Below are positions 58,141-64,000 of a DNA stretch of 64,000 bases, piece by piece. The notes under the pieces were generated by a model that was not told the origin of the DNA, searched no databases, and saw only the letters and a list, made by a program, of their open reading frames with translations. This DNA comes from Amia ocellicauda. Taxonomy: Eukaryota; Chordata; Actinopteri; Amiiformes; Amiidae. How positions within the stretch are numbered: position 1 is the stretch's first letter; each line of letters starts with the position of its first letter. The DNA lies in NCBI RefSeq assembly GCF_036373705.1, contig NC_089858.1, positions 31,746,249-31,810,248 of the forward strand, given 5' to 3'. The position numbers and the translations under genes are program-made.

Positions 58141-59053
58141 GTACGACACGGTTACTTTGTTGACTTGTTTCGTTGCCAGAGACGCACGATCCGAACAGCT
58201 TGCTGTGTTGTTTTGCAAAAACAAGCAAACGAGTAGCTGACATGCTTGTATTTTGTAAGATGGAGATGGGAACTGGTATTGTTTGTGTAGGGTACGTTTC
58301 AATTGAGCTCTTAATTCAAATGCGAAGTTGCTGTGCCTTTTCGTGTACTGTTTGCAATGCAATATACATAGAAACATCAAGCAGAAAAATATGATCTCTG
58401 TGGAGTTGTGTTTTTGTAGTCAATTTCATATTCTTGTTTGGTAAATTGCCCAGGTAAAAATCCAAACAAGGTATCGTATTGCTTTTTAGTGCAGGGTACT
58501 GGTTTACTATTGTTTGCGATATTAACACTTTAGTGACGTCTACTAAGTAACTTACATTTCTTAATGCTTATTCACGTTTTTACATACTTACAGCAATGTG
58601 TTTATATTTACTGTTATCACATTTCCCCCCCTACTATTCATACACTATATTCACAACTTGCAGTGAAGCAGAAGTATAAACCAGAAATCAGTTTTCAGAT
58701 GTAGCTGAAGTATTAAACTGTAACTGAATTTGTCCACCAATTCGCATTTTACTGTATAAGTTTTCGTCTTCCGTAATTTATGTATATGTCCTAGTTTATA
58801 TAACGTGTTTCTAGAAACCATTTTAAGCTTCATGCATTAAGCTTCAAGCTTTCGTGATAGTGAAACTTGCCTTCATTCTGAGTTTCACCACGTTATGAAA
58901 ACAAACCGCAACAATGTATCCTTTTCTCTCATTTATTGTAATTTTTTGTCACACATTTTCCATTTAAAACCTACATGTTGAGAATGTCTTAGTAATGCTC
59001 TCAATGTTTTTTCCCTTAGATAGTAGATGGCCTGTATCTTGGAAATATAAGGG
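58120..59053 (+). CDS. DUSP22/DUSP15-like dual-specificity phosphatase, first two coding exons
   Basis: Exon 58120-58140 encodes MGTRMSK (donor GTACGA, phase 0); exon 59020-59053 encodes IVDGLYLGNIR and one base of the next codon (acceptor ttag, donor GTAAGT). This equals the start of DUSP22 (MGNGMNK|ILPGLYIGNFK) and DUSP15 (MGNGMTKVLPGLYLGNF), including the intron position and phase. Gly2 preceding a short Met/Lys-ended tail fits the N-myristoylation signal of these phosphatases. The catalytic HCxxxxxR exon lies beyond the window. VDGLYLGNIR differs from standard DUSP22 and DUSP15, suggesting a separate DUSP22-like paralogue. With 18 codons the family call is good but the orthologue is not settled. 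Confidence 0.75.
59020..59053 (+). CDS. DUSP22-like coding exon 2
   Basis: 34 nt; acceptor ttcccttag, donor GTAAGT. Encodes the conserved GLYLGN strand that begins the phosphatase domain. Confidence 0.8.
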
Positions 59054-60938
59054 GTAAGTAGATACCTTTAAATTATGTTTTGGAAAATCTGTTATTATGG
59101 CCAATATCTGTGCTTTAACTATATATTTACTATGAGCTTAAAGTAAACATTTAAGTAGTGTAGTATAATATTGCATGTGGGACTACATTTTAAAAATAGA
59201 TCTTCTGATGTGTGCAGTGAAATGTTATGGGGTACATTTTAACAAAAAGTGTTAATGGATAAGTGTGTTTGTAGATATGTATTGTAAGCCTTGCAGCAGT
59301 GTCGGGTGAGATTGTCACAAAGGCCCACCACACTCTCAAAGACGTCTCAAAGAAAAAACAAGTTTCCTTTATTTTATTCCTCGACCTTAATTTCCACAAG
59401 TGCTGCACAAAGATGGTATTCAGCTGATACTTCTCAGAGCTTGATTGACACTTTCAATTAAGAACAGCTGCAAGAGTTTACTGATTAATCAGCACTGTGG
59501 GAAGAAATAACTGGTTTACCTGGCAAGAGAACCTCTGTTGCTCAGTGTATGTTTCCCTGTTTCTTTTTACAGTGCTGATTTAATCAGTTCAACTTCTAGC
59601 TGCTCTGCTCTCAGTTTCGTTTCAGTTTTAAGAGGAAAACCGAGATCCACCTTCAGTTCTTGCATGATTTTATCTTGTGTGGTGAATCAATCAGTTTCCT
59701 CAGTTTCTACCCACAGTGCTGATTAATATAAAAAAACTGTTGAAACCAATTCTCAGTTGTAATATGCACTAGTGACTTTTGGTCTGTGTTTCATACTCTC
59801 CTTTTTTTATAACAATAGACTCATTAATCAGTGAATCAATGTACCAGACAGAGACTCTGTTTAATGTACTGCTTGACATAGAACTGAAAACTGCACAGGT
59901 ATAGGAAGGTGTAAGCATGCAGACTATCCTCTATTCTTTGTGGAAGAGGGATCCAATGGAGCCTAAAATTGAGGTTATACAGTGCTGTATCTTAGTGGTG
60001 GTCAATGATTATTCTACTATTCAAAAGGGGGTTTCCTGGTAAGGGAATATAATATTTAGGAAATTAGGAAAACGGAGCAATTTTTCCCATGACTCTGTGT
60101 TCAGAGCTTATGTATTGGTCCCAGTGAAAATCTAAACTGATTCTAATTTAAATACAATTCTCCTGTGATTTAGAAAAAGACCGGCTATAGCAGAGTGAGT
60201 GCTTTGATTTTCCCTGTGCGCTAGCTGCAGGAGTTTTTCAATCACACAATCAAGTGAACTTTAGTATTGGAGTGCTGTTAAATCAATTCAGACCTTTGCA
60301 TCTGTGTGAATCACCCGGTCGGCATCACTCTATACATCTCCTAGAAAATCCCAGTAGAGGTTCTGGTAGGAGACGTTCTGGCCAGTTGAAGTTTGTCTAT
60401 TGTTTTTTTTTCTTCTGGAAATCTAAGTAATATAAATATAAAAATAATTGCCATAATTCAGCCTTGATGTAACAAAAGCAGGGATTAATGCTTCTGCGAC
60501 AGCTGTGACCAAGTAATGACAGATAAGAGCAATATGTCGGAGTTGAAAGAATGAAGCATTACAGAAAAGAAATTGGCATCAAAGTAAAATTCTGGATCGA
60601 GATGAAGTTAAACCTCAGTCATTTCCTTCCAGTTGAATTAAAAATGATCAGTAATCTGCAGTTTTTTTGGTTTAGTTTTTTCCGTCATTAGTAAAAAATA
60701 CATGCATTGATTTTTTTTATTTTTTATTAATAGTCCTTCAGAATCTAGACTGATGTAAATCCATTTGTTTACAAAGTATCACATTTTGTTTTCAAACGTC
60801 ACAGTTGGGTGACTTGATTGGGGAGTTTTGTGTGATTTTTATCTCATTCCTCATTCCAGTACTCTCAATACCAAGGGTGGCAGTTGAATGCTTCTTAAAT
60901 TTCCATTATGGACCATGTTATAGCGCTGGAGGAAAGCT
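59054..60938 (+). other. DUSP22-like intron 2, first part
   Basis: No exon seen. An 18-bp perfect inverted repeat (59484-59501 and 59710-59727, motif cacagtgctgattaat) may be a small decayed MITE. Confidence 0.5.
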
Positions 60939-61542
60939 TTAAGAACATAACAACATAAGACAGTTTACAAACGAGAGGAGGCCATTCCACCCATCGTGCT
61001 CGTCTGGTGTCCATTAATAACTGAGTGATCCAAGGATCCTATCCAGTCTATTTTTAAATGTTCCCAAATTTTCAACTTCAGCCACTTCGCTGGGGAGTTT
61101 GTTCAGATTGTGACGCCTCTCTGTGTGAAGAAGTGTCTCCTGTTTTCTGTCTTGAATGCCTTGAAGCCCAATTTCCATTTGTGTCCCCGGGTGCGTGTGT
61201 CCCTGCTGATCTGGAAAAGCTCCTCTGGTTTGATGTGGTCGATGCCTTTCATGATTTTGAAGACTTGAATCAAGTCCCCATGTAGTCTCCTCTGTTCCAG
61301 GGTGAAAAGGTTCAGGTCCCTCAGTCTCTCAGTAGGACATTCCCTTCAGACCTGGAATAAGTCTGGTTGCTCTCCTCTGAACTGCCTCTAGAGCAGCGAT
61401 ATCTTTCTTGAAGTGTGGAGCCCAGAGCTGCACACAGTATCCAGATGGGCTCTAACTAGTGCATTGTACAGTCTGAACATCACTGCCCTTGTTCTCAATT
61501 CTACACTTTTGACAATATACCCTAACATTGTGTTTGCCATTT

Positions 61543-62016
61543 TTATTGCTTCTCCACATTGCTTGGATAGAGAAAGTCCACATAGACTCCTAGGTCTTTC
61601 TCATGTGTTACTTCATCTAGTTCTATTCCTCCCATAGTGTAATTATAGTGGACATTTTTGTTACCTGCATGTATTACATTGCACTTGTCCACATTGAATT
61701 TCATCTGCCAGGTGTTGGTCCACAACTGAATATTATTTAAGTCCCTTTGAATAACCTGTGCTGCCGAGATTGTATCTGCTGAGCCACCTATTTTAGTATC
61801 ATCTGCAAATTTGACAAGTTTGCTAACTATCCCAGAGTCCAGATCATGAATATAGATTAGAAACAACAAAGGCCCTAGTACTGATCCCTGTGGGACTCCA
61901 CTAACAACCTCACTCCAGTTAGAAGCGACTCCTCTAATCGACACCCTCTGTTTCCTATACATCAACCAGTTCAAAATCCATGTACTTGCATTACCCTGAA
62001 TGCCTACAGCTTCCAA
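61543..62016 (-). pseudogene. LINE reverse transcriptase fragment
   Basis: Contains [32 protein letters not shown] and [16 protein letters not shown]; a frameshift ends it near 61550. About 95% identical to the copy 1 fragment at 37103-37738. Confidence 0.88.
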
Positions 62017-62533
62017 TTTGAGGATCAGTCTTTTTCATTATTCAGTGTGAGTTACCTTGTGTCTGCCAGATATGTTAATAATAATTATTAACCAGGGCTG
62101 GGATTAAATCAAAACTATTACCCAGCTGCTAACAGACAGCAATGTACTCAGTGGTGACTTCATGTTTTGTAAGATGCTACTGTCTTCTACTCCTATCTTA
62201 GCTGCTAGTATAATATACAAGTTTGTAGTTTGCTATTAGTCGGGGGGTCCAAGTTTTGATTTAATCTGATTTAGTGTTTTACAGTGGAATGACCTGAGCT
62301 GTGGGTTATGAAGACCTGCGCTCCCATGTTTTACATCATGTTACACCAATCCATGAATCTGCAGTATAAAGCATTGTTTAAACCCCCCTGTATGTATATG
62401 AAAAAAGAAAAAACAACAACTGTCAGACTGCTTTCTAAGGCTGCACTTAATTCCTCCTGGCACAAGGTGACCATGCAGTCTGCCTAATTAAACCACTTTA
62501 ATTAATAATCTTCCAATTTGAGGATCAGTCTTT
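62010..62533. repeat. 476-bp unit flanked by a 24-bp direct repeat inside the LINE
   Basis: Bases 62010-62033 and 62510-62533 are identical (24 bp, exactly 500 bp apart). Removing 62034-62509 and one repeat restores continuous LINE sequence through [10 protein letters not shown]. The unit lacks an obvious B box, ORF or strong terminal inverted repeat; in LINE orientation it starts gattattaattaaagtggtt and ends gaataatgaaaa. Copy 1 carries the same unit at 36610-37085. Confidence 0.85.
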
Positions 62534-63480
62534 GGTGTGGAACCTTCACTTCCTCCTTTATTGACCTCTTGCTGTTGTAATATTGAAAAAAGCTCTTTGC
62601 ATTAGTTTTAGCTCCAAGAGCTATGTTTCTTTCTATTTCCCTCTTTGCGTTCCTGATCCCTTTCTTAAGATCTCTTTGCAGTTCAACATATTCTTTGTAT
62701 TTTGTTTAATCTCTATCCCTTTTGTATGCACTATACAACATTTTATTTCTCTTGATATTTTTTGCATACCTCTATTAAACCATTTTGGCCAGTGTTTTTG
62801 GTCCTCAATTTGCTACGTTTTGGTACACATTTCTTCTGAGCCTCAAGTAGTATATTCTTAAAATATAACCATCCATTTTCAACTGAATCTGTATCCAGTG
62901 TGCTCCAGTCTTAACTCTTCTTCAAGGTTTGCTTTTCTAAAATTGTAGATCATTGTTTTAGACTTGGTCCTTGTTTTTTTTTTTAAGTATGCCTCAAAGC
63001 TAACCATATTGTGATCACAGTTTGCCATTGGTTCTCTAACTACTGTCCCTCTGACTCTATCTTGGTCATTTGAAAAGATCAAGTCAATGCATGCGCTCTG
63101 GTTGGTTCCCTGACAAATTGAGTTAGAAAGCAGTCATTTACCACCTTAACCATTTCTATTTCTGCTTCTGTAGTCCCCACTGGGCTTTCCCAGTCTAAGT
63201 TTGGGAAATTGAAATCCCCCATTATAACAGCCACATCCTTGCTACATGCAGTCCTGATTACACTGTACAATCCATCCCCATCATTTTCTGTAAGCCATGT
63301 TTCTGTCACTCCCACAACATCATAGTCACCCGCTAACACTGTGGCTTATAGGTCTAACATCTTGTTCCTTATACTCCTGGTATTGAGCTCCCTGCCTCCC
63401 TGGTCCGTAGTTTAAAAGATTCTCAATTTATCTGCACATACGTGGTCCCAATGCATTAGCCCCACTTCTGTTTAGATGTA

Positions 63481-64000
63481 GACTGCATTATAAATTATAT
63501 TATATTATAATTATATTATAACACACTTTCCATGTGTTCCATGCATTTGTATGTGCACATCTGGCAAGGAAATACTTAATACATACATGTGTTTTACATG
63601 TGTATTTCTTTCAAAGCACACATTAAATGTATATTGGAATTCAGTGTAAATATGATATTATACACAAGAAAAGAGCTTCCTATCATCTTGAACTTTAACA
63701 TGGCCTGTGGTGAATTCTACAGAACTGTTTTGAAAAGACAAGGCACTGCTCCAGGCTGCAGGGAGTAACGCCAAGTGGAAGAAGTAATGAGGACAGTCAG
63801 ATGATTTAAAGATGATTTTAAATGTGAGAAAATAACATGTTTACAGTTAAATTCATTCTTATTAATTATTTTTTTCTTGCAGTTTTTGCAAACGTTGTGT
63901 ATTTTACTTGCATTTTGTTAATAAAGCATTGCAATGCTTTTAAGGTACTTTTGAATGCTTGTCTTTCTGCCCTATGCCCCCTTCCCACGTAGGCTATAGA
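63481..64000 (+). other. DUSP22-like intron 2, right edge
   Basis: AT-rich; no exon or repeat recognised before the window ends. Confidence 0.5.

Larger units (their letters stand above)
60939..63480 (-). mobile_element. CR1/L2-like LINE, internally deleted, with 476-bp insert (copy 2)
   Basis: Minus strand, 3' end at about 60939 (same gaatggcctcctctcg-type end and ttatgttctta tail as copy 1). From 5': endonuclease remnants at about 63340-62880 (VTETWLTEND, VIMGDFNFPNLDWE, CDHNMVSFEA), a degenerate linker, [18 protein letters not shown] sequence at about 62540-62510 interrupted by the insert 62509-62034, then RT from LEAVGIQG to the C-terminus. The N-terminal half of the RT is missing, so the element was non-autonomous. 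Several frameshifts. Confidence 0.85.

Noticed and set aside
62034..62509. The 476-bp unit as an ordinary SINE or as a spliceosomal intron of the LINE
   Set aside because: No A/B box promoter; an intron would not leave a 24-bp direct duplication and would be lost on retrotransposition.

Overview
The window is vertebrate genomic DNA, almost certainly from a ray-finned fish. It has spliced genes with GT-AG introns, AATAAA polyadenylation signals, CpG-rich promoters and many fish-type transposons (Tc1/mariner DD34E and DD36E, a CR1/L2-like LINE, a tRNA-derived SINE, a hAT-type MITE, a decayed DIRS-like fragment). I cannot name the species. There are no prokaryotic features.

Layout. 1-30206 (+): the 3' four fifths of GSE1, with 14 well supported coding exons from 4216 to 26154 (about 1141 codons), one candidate extra 51-nt exon at 6534-6584, and a roughly 4-kb 3' UTR. 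An inactivated DD36E Tc1-like transposon occupies the window's left edge. 30207-34200: intergenic, with retroelement debris and a 266-bp hAT MITE. 34200-38790 (-): GINS2, five exons and complete, with a LINE-derived composite retroelement in intron 2. 38791-41954: GINS2 upstream region and a Tc1 DD34E copy with one nonsense codon. 41955-46403 (-): EMC8, five exons and complete. 46404-47230: probable bidirectional promoter shared by EMC8 and COX4I1. 47230-50755 (+): COX4I1, four coding exons and complete. 51281-52868: a full-length Tc1 DD34E transposon with an uninterrupted transposase. 53925-57360: a SINE, a 78-bp hairpin element, a truncated class A GPCR and a third, 3'-truncated Tc1 copy. 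58120-end (+): first two coding exons of a DUSP22/15-like phosphatase, whose second intron carries a second copy of the composite LINE and runs off the window.

The order GSE1(+)-GINS2(-)-EMC8(-)-COX4I1(+) is the block known from human 16q24.1, where IRF8 follows. Here a DUSP22-like gene follows instead. DUSP22 sits beside IRF4, the IRF8 paralogue, at human 6p25, so this looks like an ancient duplicated (ohnologous) neighbourhood that kept a phosphatase copy. The genes do unrelated housekeeping work: chromatin co-repression (GSE1), replicative helicase assembly (GINS2), membrane-protein insertion (EMC8) and respiration (COX4I1).

The most unusual items are: two copies of a composite retroelement in which a 476-bp unit flanked by a 24-bp direct repeat has become the 5' end of a LINE 3' half; a perfect 42-bp-arm hairpin carrying outward-facing TATA boxes ahead of each Tc1 transposase; a possible unlisted GSE1 micro-exon; and mirrored YY1-type sites in the EMC8/COX4I1 promoter.
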